Assembly (NCBI GenBank): GCA_030077755.1 | Contig: JAQJZZ010000011.1 | Location: 2,790,001-2,854,000, forward strand | Source: Filosporella fistucella | Lineage: Eukaryota; Ascomycota; Leotiomycetes; Helotiales | Direction of reading: 5' to 3' | Length of the DNA: 64,000 bases | Shown: positions 10,265-21,345 of the stretch, piece after piece | Layout of the letters: each line of letters opens with the position of its first letter | Position numbering within the stretch: position 1 is the stretch's first letter | Program-made: the position numbers and the translations under genes | Notes under the pieces: generated by a model | Databases searched by the model: none | What the model was told of the DNA's origin: nothing | Seen by the model: only the letters and a program-made list of their open reading frames with translations

Positions 10265-13200
10265 TGTAAAGTATTAAAATCGAAAATCTGTCCCCGCAGT
10301 CGATATGAGCTCCTGGCTAGAATTGAAGAATGTACAGAAAATGTGGTGGCCGGTGACTGGCACGCTGTGTTCAACACACTCGTCTTCTCGACCTGCGAAG
10401 TAATCGAGTGTGCGAATGTGGTTTGATGAAGAAGTATAGGTTGCAAGGAGTGGATATAGTTGGGTTTATTGCGATCGATGGTCAACGAGAATAGCAACCG
10501 CTTGCTATTGTTGGCCTCGCAGGTGCATCTTCGTCCGTTTGTATTGTCGGCGCGGCTGCGAAGTGAATGTCGTAGTACACTTGGCAGATGGTATGGAGAC
10601 AATAGCTATTGTGGGAGCGGAGAATTGAATGTCGAACAGTTGAATTGATGCTCTACAACCACTGCTTGTTGGGAGTATTCTCGCAGTTCTCGCGCGCGGT
10701 TTGATCGCTGTGGACGGGGTGTCGCAGGAGATCGAATTCGGATGAGAGAAGCGTCGACTATTGACGCCCGGATGATATAGAACAATGCGACCGATGGAAG
10801 CGCGGAGGAAGAAGTTCGGGTTTAATGAGAGTGAGGACTTGAGGGTGAGTGACGATGGAATATTCAATCGATGAATTTGTTTTGATCGGAAGTGTCTCGT
10901 AATGATTGTGTGTTTCCCTAGAGCGGGAGGAGTTCAGGATGAGGGCTTGGTGATGCTTGGATTGTGCGGAGTTGGGATGAGATGGTGAGGGAGGAAGGGA
11001 AGGGGAGTCTGGCCTGCTGCTGCTGCTGCTGCTGCTGCTCCTTCTCCTGGCATCGCACACTCGCACTTGCTGGATCTGATCGTGAGCGTCGAATCTCCCT
11101 TGTCTCCCTCCTTCCTCCTGTGAGATTACCCCTTTCAGCGATGCGGCGGATAAAGTGTCAAGTCGGGAAGGCACAGTCGGTCTAATCTTATCTGCGGTAT
11201 TTCATTGGTTCGGAAGACAGATTTGGTACCTGATTTACTTCGAAGTAAACCCGTTTTGTCTTGAGAAAGCATGGGGTAAATTGGGGCCTGAACGTTTATG
11301 TGTGCTGGCCTGATAATCGATGTGAAGCTGTTGGTGTTGGCCTAACGAGTGCAGCTGCGACATCGAAACTGACGGGGCCGTTTCAGCCTGGTTTATCCTC
11401 GTACCATGCTCGTCCTCATCGTCCGGCATCAACAGTGGCCGATGGGTGACGACGGCAATACCGGCATAACCTTACAATACGAACCTTACGACTTTGATAA
11501 AAAATGTTATTATTTGTGGAGGTGAAGCTTTCATAAATAGATTGAGATGGATTGCAGATGGAGGTTCGTCTTGTTATGTGCAGGCATAAGCTGACACGAA
11601 CAGTTATTGTTGGTGATGCTGGTGCATCAATAACATATGAAGGATTAAATGCACATATGTATGGCCAAAATAAATACCAACTGCATACTCCTGCATATTT
11701 CAACAAACATCAAACCTCTCTATTACTCGTCTTTCAATTTTCATCATCGTCAACAATAACAAATTTTACCTCTTTATCCACGCATCGCTCCTTTTCTCTC
11801 CAAATATAAGCCCAATCACCCACTACCCCTTCAAAAACCCGAAACAGCCAAGCAATCACCTGACTTCTTACCCACCAATACATCCCCCATTATATTGAAA
11901 CCAAACATCCACTTCCTCGTCACCAGTCACTAATAGATTTGTAGTCCCATTCTCTATTCAGAAAGCCGTTCATGCGTAAGAAACTCGGATTGATGCCTTA
12001 TTCGCTGTTTTTGTTTTCGCTTCAGAGGACTCACAGCCACTTCTGGTGAAGCCATATGAAACCGAGATATAGAGGAATGAAGTCATACCTCTCTCTCAGC
12101 CACCGCAATACCTAGGCTATGCTCAAGATGGAGACAATCTCGCAGGATCAATATACTTTTTCTTCTTCTCCTGCGTTCGAACTCAGCCTTCAAACCTTAT
12201 CTCTCCCCGCTCTGGCTGAAACTTTTTACGGGTCAGAGACACGGTCTGACGGGTTATCAATGTCAGGGCGGAAGAAGCAACGAGAGGGGAAGGGAGATCT
12301 TGGGTTCGTGAGATCTTGGAAAAGAAAGGGAGAGGCTGAAGACATGTTCTTTTGATAACTAGAATATGATATAGACGATGGTCAGCTGACTACTTTTATC
12401 GTCTTATAATTCGGTACATATTAACTTGCGATATATATTAATGACATGTTAATTAAATCAAAACATGCATGACTCTATCTACTGTACCTCACATCAATGA
12501 GATTAATCATATATTTCCCAGTATATCACCTGATCCTCTGATGGTTTTTTCCCAGCCTCCCACTTCTCCACATACCTCCTCCAACAGCAAGACACCAAAA
12601 CACCTCTCAATCTCATAATATCCCAATATTCACAACCAACGCGCCTCACCGCGTCTCTTCGCGTCGCGTCTCCTCCATTTTCTTCTCGCTCTTCTCACAT
12701 CCTTCTCTCACCAATCACACATCACCTCACCCTAATTCTGAAACCTCAAGCGAGCCACTCCCACCAATCCCTCATCACGTGTATATACATTTCGCAAACC
12801 GCGATTAAGAATGACTCTTTGCGTGTTTACTTGGTCTGCATACTACCTAGGCATAAAACAGGAAGTCCTGATTTCTTTCTGAGGAGGAGAAGTCTTCTTC
12901 GATATTTAAATCTCTCGTATCCTAGAATTGAGAAAATGCGTTGTTGGAGAATCTTTTTCATCCTCTTCTTGCTCTGATTCCACCCTTTGGATATCACTTT
13001 CGATACATCATCATTCTATCTTCGCTATCTTGTGTTATTGTTGTTTACTTCACCGCTTCGTGTACAACAAGACCGAATCCTACCACTTTAAGTAATATCA
13101 CGTGATCCCCATGCTTGGTCACCCATTCGACAACGGAGCATCAGCTGGACCTGATATCTGCAAGACAACTCAGAGCTGCTTCGAGAGGAGCTACGTATCG

Positions 13201-13728
13201 TGTACTCATACATCTGATTGTATCGCTCGTCGCTTGGAAAAAGGGGAAAGATCTGTTGTATGATAGATATTTTGGATGCCAGGTTGGATTGGATCAGACA
13301 CGGTTGAATTTCGTGAGTACATGTTATTGTTATGCTTTTCATGGTGTTTATATTCGTGTATCCTTGGATGTCTTATCGGTTTGTTGTCTTCGTGTTAGAG
13401 AGATTGAAGCTTTGTATAAGGATGGTTATCTGTCATTCTTCACTTCCAAGTATTACTTGCTTCTTCGCCACTATTCTTTGCCTCTCCTCCATGTTCACAA
13501 CTATACGCACTTTCTACTCATTCCATATAACAGTTTCTTACACTCCCTGCCCGCTTCATATCTTATTTTCCTTTCAATATATTTTTCACACTTTATTAAA
13601 GCTCAAAATGTCCCTGCTCACACTCACCTTGACAAGACATAACTAACATCACCCAGCATCTAGCACCTCTTACATCAATACGTCCAACCCCAAAATACCA
13701 CACAGCCTTTCCGTCTCCAAAACTCAAC
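10265..13728. other. Long intergenic/leader region with no supported gene
   Basis: About 3.5 kb upstream of both the KCH gene (minus) and the F-box gene (plus). Frames here either lack an ATG or are low complexity. The last kilobase before 13729 is strongly pyrimidine-rich, suggesting a long 5' leader. An isolated 78-codon plus frame at 12119-12355 starts with ATG but has no recognisable domain. Confidence 0.45.
11018..11041. repeat. CTG trinucleotide microsatellite
   Basis: About seven to eight uninterrupted CTG units (complement CAG), followed by CTCCTT-rich sequence. It lies roughly 0.75 kb upstream of the KCH start. On the minus strand it produces a Ser run in a frame that I do not believe is coding. 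Confidence 0.85.
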
Positions 13729-15156
13729 ATGTCTCTCACCTTCTCAACCAATACACACACCCCATCACACCTCACAACTATCCCACCCGAACTCCTCCTC
13801 TCAATCCTCTCCCACCTACCCAGCACCTCCCTCCTTCCCCTCTCTCAAACCAACATCTATCTACGAAATTTCCTCTCTTACCACTCCAACACAGTCATCA
13901 ACAACATAATAAAACAAAACCACACCACCGCTGCCAGTATCCTCCAAACAGAACTTTCAGCATCAGGCTTTCTGCTGCCTACCCACCCTCTGGTAGAGAA
14001 AGCAGAAAGAGGGATAAAAAGGGAGAGGATATTATCAGGTCGATGTTCATGCCGAGATTGTCTAGGAATACTATCTGATTCCGTACCTGGGCTGGGCTTA
14101 GACGATGCACCACCTAGTCCAACAGCCCCAACCTCGCCACTCCTCACTTCTCACACCCGAACACTGATCCATCCATCTCCATCTCAGCAATGCAATATCC
14201 CTCCCTTTACAACTTCTCTTCTCTCGCCAGGTATAACATACCTCCTCTTCCTCGAGAAATACAGCTGGGAGATAGAAACTAGGTATCGAATGCATTGTTC
14301 TTCTCTATCTACCGCATCTCCGATCCCAAACCCAGCAAACACAGCTCAACCTCTCAATACCCTCTTACCATCAACAACCACCCCATCTCCCTCTTCCTCA
14401 GAAACAGAAGAAAAATCCCTCGCTTTCTCATTCATGATAGGCAACTATTGCATCAAGCGCTTCCTCACCGATCACGAGAGAGAAATCCAAAGACTACATT
14501 CACTCTCTCATCCCACCTCACCCCAAACAACTCCACCTCTCCAAACAAAACCCCCCCAAAATGAGAGTGAGAAAAAGCGAAAAAGCTGGATACGAAGAGA
14601 TAAAGTGAGAAGACAGAAAAAAGAGGTGCAGGAAAGGCAGGTGAGAGGAGAGGGAAACGAAAGGGAAGAAGGGACAGGAAGAGGAAGAAGAATGTTTGGA
14701 GAAATTCTAAATACAGCTCAGAATGAAAAATCTTCTTTTACAGAAAGGAGGAGGGAAGCGTGGGTTACTGGGCTAGTGTGGTGGTTATCTATCATTCCTT
14801 CCGCTCGAATGGCAGCCACGCTTACGCCGGAACCCTCTATCCCAGCTTCGCCTACAGCTATGCCCATCAGCCCGCCACCAAGCCTCTTTACGTTCAACCC
14901 TCTCTCCGTCCCTCGACCGCCTACCACCCAGATATCCCTCAGAGCCAAACTCTCTACCAAACTATCCACAATTCTCTCCACAATCCAATCCTCACTCCTC
15001 TCTTCCTTCCAAAACACCAAAATGACGCTCTTTGCACAACCATGGAAAGGGTTTAAAGAGCGTATTGGGAGGGTGAGAAGTGTGATTACTCGACTGGGTA
15101 GATCGGCTGGGAAGGTGGAGGGAAGGGGCGGGGCGTTCAGATGTTTAGACGAATAA
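13729..15156 (+). CDS. F-box domain protein
   Basis: A single-exon frame of 475 residues. Residues about 18-50 (IPPELLLSILSHLPSTSLLP and following) match the F-box, the helical motif that binds Skp1 in SCF ubiquitin ligases. No WD40 or leucine-rich repeat is visible, so the substrate-binding part cannot be named. The middle holds a short CSCRDC cluster near residue 106, a Ser/Thr/Pro-rich linker and a very basic stretch (KKRKSWIRRDKVRRQKKEV) that could be a nuclear localisation signal; the C-terminus is Pro/Ser-rich. The start ATG at 13729 follows a long pyrimidine-rich leader. Confidence 0.7.
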   Translation: MSLTFSTNTHTPSHLTTIPPELLLSILSHLPSTSLLPLSQTNIYLRNFLSYHSNTVINNIIKQNHTTAASILQTELSASGFLLPTHPLVEKAERGIKRERILSGRCSCRDCLGILSDSVPGLGLDDAPPSPTAPTSPLLTSHTRTLIHPSPSQQCNIPPFTTSLLSPGITYLLFLEKYSWEIETRYRMHCSSLSTASPIPNPANTAQPLNTLLPSTTTPSPSSSETEEKSLAFSFMIGNYCIKRFLTDHEREIQRLHSLSHPTSPQTTPPLQTKPPQNESEKKRKSWIRRDKVRRQKKEVQERQVRGEGNEREEGTGRGRRMFGEILNTAQNEKSSFTERRREAWVTGLVWWLSIIPSARMAATLTPEPSIPASPTAMPISPPPSLFTFNPLSVPRPPTTQISLRAKLSTKLSTILSTIQSSLLSSFQNTKMTLFAQPWKGFKERIGRVRSVITRLGRSAGKVEGRGGAFRCLDE

Positions 15157-16441
15157 ATGCGTGTCTCAATGACCCAGATCTGGAGCAGAGATGGAGACTT
15201 ATAAAGGATTAGAAATATGAAGGGGGAGATGATTATACTTCCTTAGCTTAGGAGACTGAGGGCATGAAATATAGGAAGGAGAGCTGGTCTCTCTACCTCC
15301 CTCTTCCATCACCACATACTCCCCTGTCTGAATCAGGCAGTATACTCCTACACAGGCTTTCCTTCTCTCAATATCTGAATAACTATTGTATATAAACTCA
15401 TTACATAAACTCATTGCCTCGAAACAACTTCAAAACCACACCCAAACCCGAATCTTTCTCCCATTTTTTCTATCAATTATTCCTGTAGTACAAGTATCAA
15501 GTGCCACATCATCCAACCTCATAATCATATGCTTTTTCCGTACGTACCTAACTTAAATTAGATAAATCTCTAAACGAGCAATATAATTTGAGCGAACATG
15601 AACCGCGACGTACCGTACATCAGCAGATCTTGTACAACAATGCAATTTCCCGCTTAACCAGATAGACAATGCACGACCGTTCCACCAGCTCGGTGGTGGC
15701 TATCTGTGTAACGAGATGGTAACACTAGGTCGAGTCCAACTTTAATCGACTGCACTCTTCAGACTTCAAACCCAAGATACCCAAACTCATCTCTACTCAT
15801 CTACTTCTTGATTTTGTTTTCGATATACCCCCATCCTTAATCACAATCAAACAAAATCACTATACCGTTCGTAAGATTACCATCGAAAGAGGCCCTAGTC
15901 TTTTTAACATCTGTTTCAGTTTAGTGCAAGAGCTACACTACTTTATTCCATATTTACCGAAAGAGCGAGGCTGGGAGCAGGGGGTAATACAGACGGTTCG
16001 TAGCAGATAGATCCCGTTTGTGGAACTGGATGAGATATCGAGGCTAGATTCGAGACTAGTCTAAGGGTTCGTGTGTAACCGTTAAGTTTAACGACTAAAA
16101 TGGGATGGTAAGGTAATCTTTCTCGAACTTATTCACTTTAAATTCCCTGCTATCCTGGTCTACGCATCTCCTTTTCAGATTTCGAGAAGCTGGAATTTAA
16201 AACCTCAGCCAGAGTTCTAGAACTTTTTTTCGAGAAATTCTTCTCAGATGTCATGACGTCTGCGAATGTTATGCCAATAATTGCACTTCATAAACTCGCA
16301 TTCAAAGTCGATAATATATCTGTTGGCAGATACTTTTCGTTTTGAGCACCAAATCCATCTTCACAAACCGATCCGGATCCAAGCTCGCAACACCAGTCTT
16401 CTTCTTCGTCAGTTCAAAGGAACACCAAGTTTGCAGACAAG
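15157..16441. other. Intergenic
   Basis: 1.3 kb between two plus-strand genes, holding the 3' end of the F-box gene and the leader of the next. I see no coding exon, repeat or RNA gene in it. Confidence 0.5.
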
Positions 16442-17434
16442 ATGCACTTTCTGTCCACTCCTCTGAAATCGCCCAATCAGCTACGCTCCATCCATCTCTC
16501 GATCGGGATCCTGGGACTGTTGATCTGGATAGAGAAAGCAATCGCGCAACAACCAACAGCATTCATCCCCCGAGTCTCACCAGAACCTACCTCAACTTCC
16601 ACTCCTGGAGATGGGAACCAAACGATGTAAGTACCCAGCTTCCCCTCCTACCCGAACTCAATGTCAAGATTCTAATACTCCTTATTAGAGCATCACCAAC
16701 TGCGCATTTTTGGCCCACAACCCCGGTGACTTTACGCATCAAGGATGATGCAGAAGGTGCGGCGATTCTGAATACTCTGTCTGCAGTGCAGTCTACGTGG
16801 ACGGCTGGAACGGCGTATGTGGAGATCACGAAGGGGGTTTGGGGTGTGTATTCCTTTTCTTCTTTGTTGAATTTCTGAGTATGCCGAAGAGGAAGATTTC
16901 AGAGCGGAAAATTACTCTGTCTCTAATGGAGATGTCGATGAGGGTAAGAGGAAATTTTCACCTCAACGTTTCCGAGGTAGTGATTCTCCTCGCAGCTACA
17001 GTAGAGAGAGTCTTTGAGGGAGAATACACGCTTTTCCAAAACTCCATTTTTCCACATGTTTGATTTTGTTTTTCTGGAAATTTTTGGTTTGCTATGTTAA
17101 TCAGTTTTTTCTCTTTTTGCTCTCAATCAACACTTTCTCTGAGCCGATTTTCCCATCCCGCTAACAATCTCCAATAGAAGCAGCACCAACCTCAGCACGC
17201 TCATCCCTCTCAACATCTGGTTATGACTGGAACCAAATCGTGAAGCAGACTTGGTACTCAAATGTGCCGGAGCCTATTCAAAGTGCGGTTAAGGAACAAG
17301 AGAATGCTCTGCAGAGTGCTTTTGAGAAGGTCAGTAGTGCTAGGAGGATAAGTGGAGGGATATGGAGAACAGATCTGGGAGGTGTGTGGATGATGGTAGG
17401 ATTGATAGTGCTAGGTATGGGGTTAATATGGTAG
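16442..17434 (+). CDS. Small membrane or secreted protein of unknown function
   Basis: Three exons, 16442-16626, 16689-16843 and 17178-17434, keep phase and give 198 residues. The N-terminus has a hydrophobic stretch (SIGILGLLIWIEKAIAQQ) that can act as a signal peptide, and the C-terminus a second one (GVWMMVGLIVLGMGLIW) ending at the stop, so the protein may be membrane- or GPI-anchored. The middle is Thr/Pro/Ser-rich and then amphipathic. No family recognised. The second intron is 334 nt, long for this region, but has a CTAAC branch site and clean donor GTGTGT and acceptor; an unspliced form would stop at 16878. Confidence 0.55.
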
Positions 17435-17942
17435 AATAGGAGAAGGGGTGGATTGATGATCAGGGGAGGATTTCAACAGAACCTTCTGATACAAAGCAGA
17501 AGAAAAAGCCCGGGAGCAAACAAACAACCTTAGAGCTGATCAGATGTGAGTAAGTGTAGAGAGCAAAACAACCTGCTTAGACAGAATTCGGACATTAATT
17601 AAACAACACACCGAAAAAATCAGACAAAGCCCAACCAAAATCGTACACCCCCATAGTCATACAACACTCAACTGTAACAGTATAAAACATAATAGTCGCA
17701 ATCAAACGCGCTCCATAATCATGCAATAACACCAAAATACTGGTACAAAACTCAACAAAAAACATAAACTCCACCTAATCATACAACAACGCCAACAAAT
17801 CTGTACCGCATACTCCAACAGCTATCTTACACTCCTCATAATCGTAAAACCAAGGTCATGCTTGAGAGATTTACCTTGCTTCTTGCTTCTTGTTTGGTCC
17901 CTCCTTTGGTAGTGGTCGCTTTGGTGTAAGCTTTGCTTTGGA

Positions 17943-19525
17943 TTATGCTGCCCTCTTGGGCGCAACAGTCTTACCAACGGCCTTCTTGGTAGCAAGTTTC
18001 TTTGCTGGTGTTCCCTCTTGCTCGCCTTCAGACTTGATCTCGGCATATTTCGGCCATCCAGGGTTGTCCCATGCGCTTTTTGAAGACAGGGAAAAAAGGG
18101 AAAAAACAAAAGAACAACACTCTCCGTAAACGTACAACCACCATATTCAAACAAACATTACCATAATAATACCCTCCATATCGTACAAGCTCCACAAACA
18201 ATCATATCCACCAAATCCAAAAACCTTCACCAGAAAGTTCTTTCTGCTATACAAGCTGAAATTCTGGGGCCTCGCGTCCTAAAAGGGGGTGACCATAAAA
18301 TGGGACACGCCCTTCTCCTTCTCAGCACATATATCGTTCACCTCGCCTCTGCCGAGAGTCAAAATGAACTCGGCATCATCGGCATATTTTTGAATATTGA
18401 TTGTGCCGCCAGATGTCGTCGTCGTCTTCATTGTCAGAAAGATGGGTGTTATTTAATGTGTCACCCTTCCCACATGGAGTGGAGGGCATTGGCGAAGACT
18501 GCGATGAATTCCTTGTGGCTGCGATGCCAATTCGGTAAGGTCGTGAAATTCGTCTCCGGACTCCGAGTACCAAGTTGGCTAGCAAAGATATTTGCCTTTT
18601 GTATCTAATATTAGATAAGTTTCTTGGTAGATCCAGCCCATATTCCAGGTTGATTTTGCGAAGACTGCGATGAAACCATACTTTGCCTCGATGACGTTCA
18701 GTCGAGAGTATTGAGCCACCAACAATCGGTCTCTTCGCATTATTCTTCACCAGAGAGAATAGCCACGCAGTTCCATTCACCACTGTGGACGCTGCCCGCT
18801 TATTGGGTATGTGGAGGTGGCTTCATGCCAGTTTTTGTTATTTCGGATGCCTTTGGTGTCCGAACCAAACTTGATTGGTGGCCCAAGATAAGTTGGACCC
18901 AACGGGTGACGACTTTTAATACAACGCGGATGGATTCCGCCCAATAGGCTGTGACATATTGCCAACAACTGGAATCAGCGCTGGAAGTGGCATGGGACGC
19001 CATTAATGAGCAAAAAGCCCCATCGAACGTGGTTTTCCGTTTTGAAGATCTTGCTTTGATACGAGTCTAAAATCACGCTTTTCAAAATCTTGCATTACTT
19101 TAAGACGATATTCGTCAACTTCTTGCTGGACTTTTCGACGGCGTTCCTCTACTTCTTCTTCTTCGGACTTAAGGGCGCGTCATCGACCGATCCTGATGTC
19201 TTCGAATGGATTTCAGTAAGAGCTACTGGGCCATTTGCACCTTAGTGAGGTTGCTTTTCGAATTGCTGTCTTCTTCGGAAGATCTCAAGCTTGGACCAAT
19301 TAAACAATGGATACGGATGTGGTCCAGCTTTGGAAGCTTGAGCAAGATTTGAAGGCCTGTAATAGAGGTCAGTTTATGCTATAGAGTGAAGTTATTTTTT
19401 AAATGTGAAATACATACTTTGTAGAAAGTAACACGTTCTCAGGCCTCATGGAAGACCCGCATCACCGCGTGCACGTTTCGGCCAGGGTTTTCCTTCTGGG
19501 GAGCCGCAGGCCCTTCACTGGCCAT
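17943..19525 (-). pseudogene. Decayed multi-exon gene, family not recognised
   Basis: Read on the minus strand, consecutive protein-like pieces follow one another in different frames. A start ATG at 19525 opens MASEGPAAPQKENPGRNVHA and meets an in-frame TGA 28 codons later. A plausible intron follows (GTATGT donor, CTGAC branch, CAG acceptor). Then come a Glu/Arg-rich coiled-coil piece (EEVEERRRKVQQEVDEYRL, near 19.1 kb), GPTYLGPPIKFGSDTKG (near 18.9 kb), NVIEAKYGFIAVFAK (near 18.7 kb), INIQKYADDAEFILTLGR (near 18.4 kb) and a Lys/Ala-rich tail at 17.95-18.08 kb. Order and strand are consistent with one gene broken by several indels and stops. I cannot name the protein. Alternative: a live gene with many small introns, less likely because some breaks have no room for an intron. 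Confidence 0.5.
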
Positions 19526-20519
19526 GTCGAGGAACCAGGACTTTGGGCATTGCCATCGATGATTAGGGTGACTGTCTCGATACGCAGCAGGTATCTGACC
19601 AAGCCCGTATATCGAGCGTTGTTTGTGTTATTGCCTTCCTTAAATTCCGCTTGTTTCCTAGCACTATATGTGCAGGAATTGACACGCAGAGTGGCAAGGG
19701 CATCTTAGGTTCAAACGTCCAATCTTGAAGCCAGTGGCATGAAATCTGCTTTTGAGGACTGTATTGAATATCAACCTCTTTTCTCGGTGACATCATGCCA
19801 GTGGAGTACCTACCTATCGTTTGAACTCACGCTGCACGCCGAAGCGGCCAAGTTTGATGGTTTTGTATTCACTTCTAAAACAGATAACAGGGCAAAGTAC
19901 AAACAACGCCATTACGTGTTCTTCCGTACGTCTCCGCAGCAGCCCATATCCACTGTTCCCATTACTTAGCAGATCTCTTGCAAGATTGACTACGCATAGA
20001 GCTTAAGCACAAGCTCAGCACCAACTCTACTCATCCCATTATCTGAAAGAAGATTACATTCAGGTCACAGCCCTAACCAGATTATATGTTTCTTCCAGCC
20101 ATATTGCTGCAAGCACAATAAGTTGTTGCCAAAATACATCGAGGAAAGATGCTGGCTTATGAAACACATCCTCTCACAAGTCCTATCCCAAATACATATC
20201 TCTAGCATCTTGTTCTTGGTTAGTGGGGTGGAAGATTGATGCTCTGAAGGTATGAAGCTTACCAACATGAACAATGTATTAGCTGCAGTGACATCTTAAC
20301 TTTAGGTTGCATACAAAAGGTGCTAAATATTTATCGCTTTCTTGTTCGTATATTTTCGCTGGATGTTGGCACTATTAATGTCGCCTCGAGGCTCTTTCTC
20401 ATCATCTGAAACATGCCTTGTCCAGGCTCTCCCTCTCCACGAACATTAATGTGGTTGTGACTCATCAAGCTATTGCTATTTACTTCGTCCTTGGTGCGAT
20501 TGTTTCCGATTGGTCAGAG

Positions 20520-20960
20520 TGTTTTGTCGTTTTTGCCGTCCTTCGTGAGGCCTGAGATTTGATAGGGCCCCGCCACAATCCAGAAGAGCCATTGATTGAG
20601 TACTTTTGTTATTGCTTTCTCCATGACATCATAACCGGAGTATTGGTGTCGAAGGCCATGGGAGTTTCTGCTGGGATTTTTGTTTCCTCGGCAGCAGATA
20701 ACGATTTTTCGCCAGTTCAGCCTCGACAATCAGGAACTGGGTCTCTGCAATCCCAAGCCATGATTTGTTGTAGAGTCCATCCATAAGGATAATCCCATTG
20801 GTGATTTGTTCGATCAAATCCAATCACACCACGAGATCGTTCAGTACCAGAAGCAAGTCCACCATTGTCCTCAAGGAGAGGCAGTGAAATGTTGCCAAGC
20901 TTTGCGACTTGTGCTGGAGAAGCTACACCACACTGTAAGAGTGGTTCATTTCAGCAAGGG
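20520..20960 (-). pseudogene. Neutral trehalase (GH37) gene fragment
   Basis: On the minus strand, from about 20930 down to 20745, one frame reads [12 protein letters not shown], then [15 protein letters not shown], then HQWDYPYGW and IMAW, ending in a TGA. This is the C-terminal catalytic part of trehalase, including the QWDxPxGW signature. Downstream, related pieces continue in other frames (YSGYDVMEKAI near 20.65 kb corresponds to the NGVVVEKY block), so there are at least two frame breaks. Upstream, only TTLTVWC resembles the preceding block. The rest of the roughly 700-residue enzyme is absent nearby. It is a non-functional remnant, from a duplicated or transposed copy. Confidence 0.75.
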
Positions 20961-21139
20961 GGTTAGGGCCATCGGACTGACCTCCTTCACCACGACTGCA
21001 AGGTTTCATGAAGCGGAAATGTCACGGGGAGACTGGTATACTGGAATATGGAACGTGTGAAGGGGCAAGCTGGGGATTCCTGCTTACCGGTTAGCTCGTT
21101 TCATAATTATCAATACTTACAGAACTCCTACTGGCGTCC

Positions 21140-21345
21140 CAAGCTAGTATTTCTCCGACTACAAATGATTTGATCGTCACTTTCCTTCCGTCTCCTCGAA
21201 TCTCGGGTTTTGTAATATTGGTGTGATCTATACAAATACAGACCCCGCGTTCTTCGAACCCTGCATCGCAGCCACATTGTTGGACAGCAAGGCTATAGAA
21301 AATCTCATTGATCTCCCTAAGCGGTTCGTATTCCCTGCCGTTTCA
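21140..21345 (-). pseudogene. Isolated coding-like remnant, unknown family
   Basis: The minus strand has an open stretch of about 68 codons reading REYEPLREINEIFYSLAVQQ, then CGCDAGFEERGVCICIDHT, KPEIRGDGRKVTIKSFVVG and EILAWDASRSS, followed directly by GTAAGT, a good donor site. Composition is protein-like, but it has no start, is preceded by a stop and no partner exon was found. It may be one exon of a decayed gene. Confidence 0.35.

Noticed and set aside
10758..11174. Minus frame with a Ser run encoded by the CTG repeat
   Set aside because: The open frame is driven by the microsatellite and has no domain or conserved-looking start.
13115..13642. 175-codon plus frame before the F-box gene
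   Set aside because: It begins with TTG rather than ATG, is hydrophobic and low-complexity, and lies in a pyrimidine-rich leader.
1451..17434. Secondary-metabolite or effector cluster
   Set aside because: Neighbours (glucanase, copper pump, potassium channel, F-box) share no pathway, and no synthase, transporter or cluster regulator is present.
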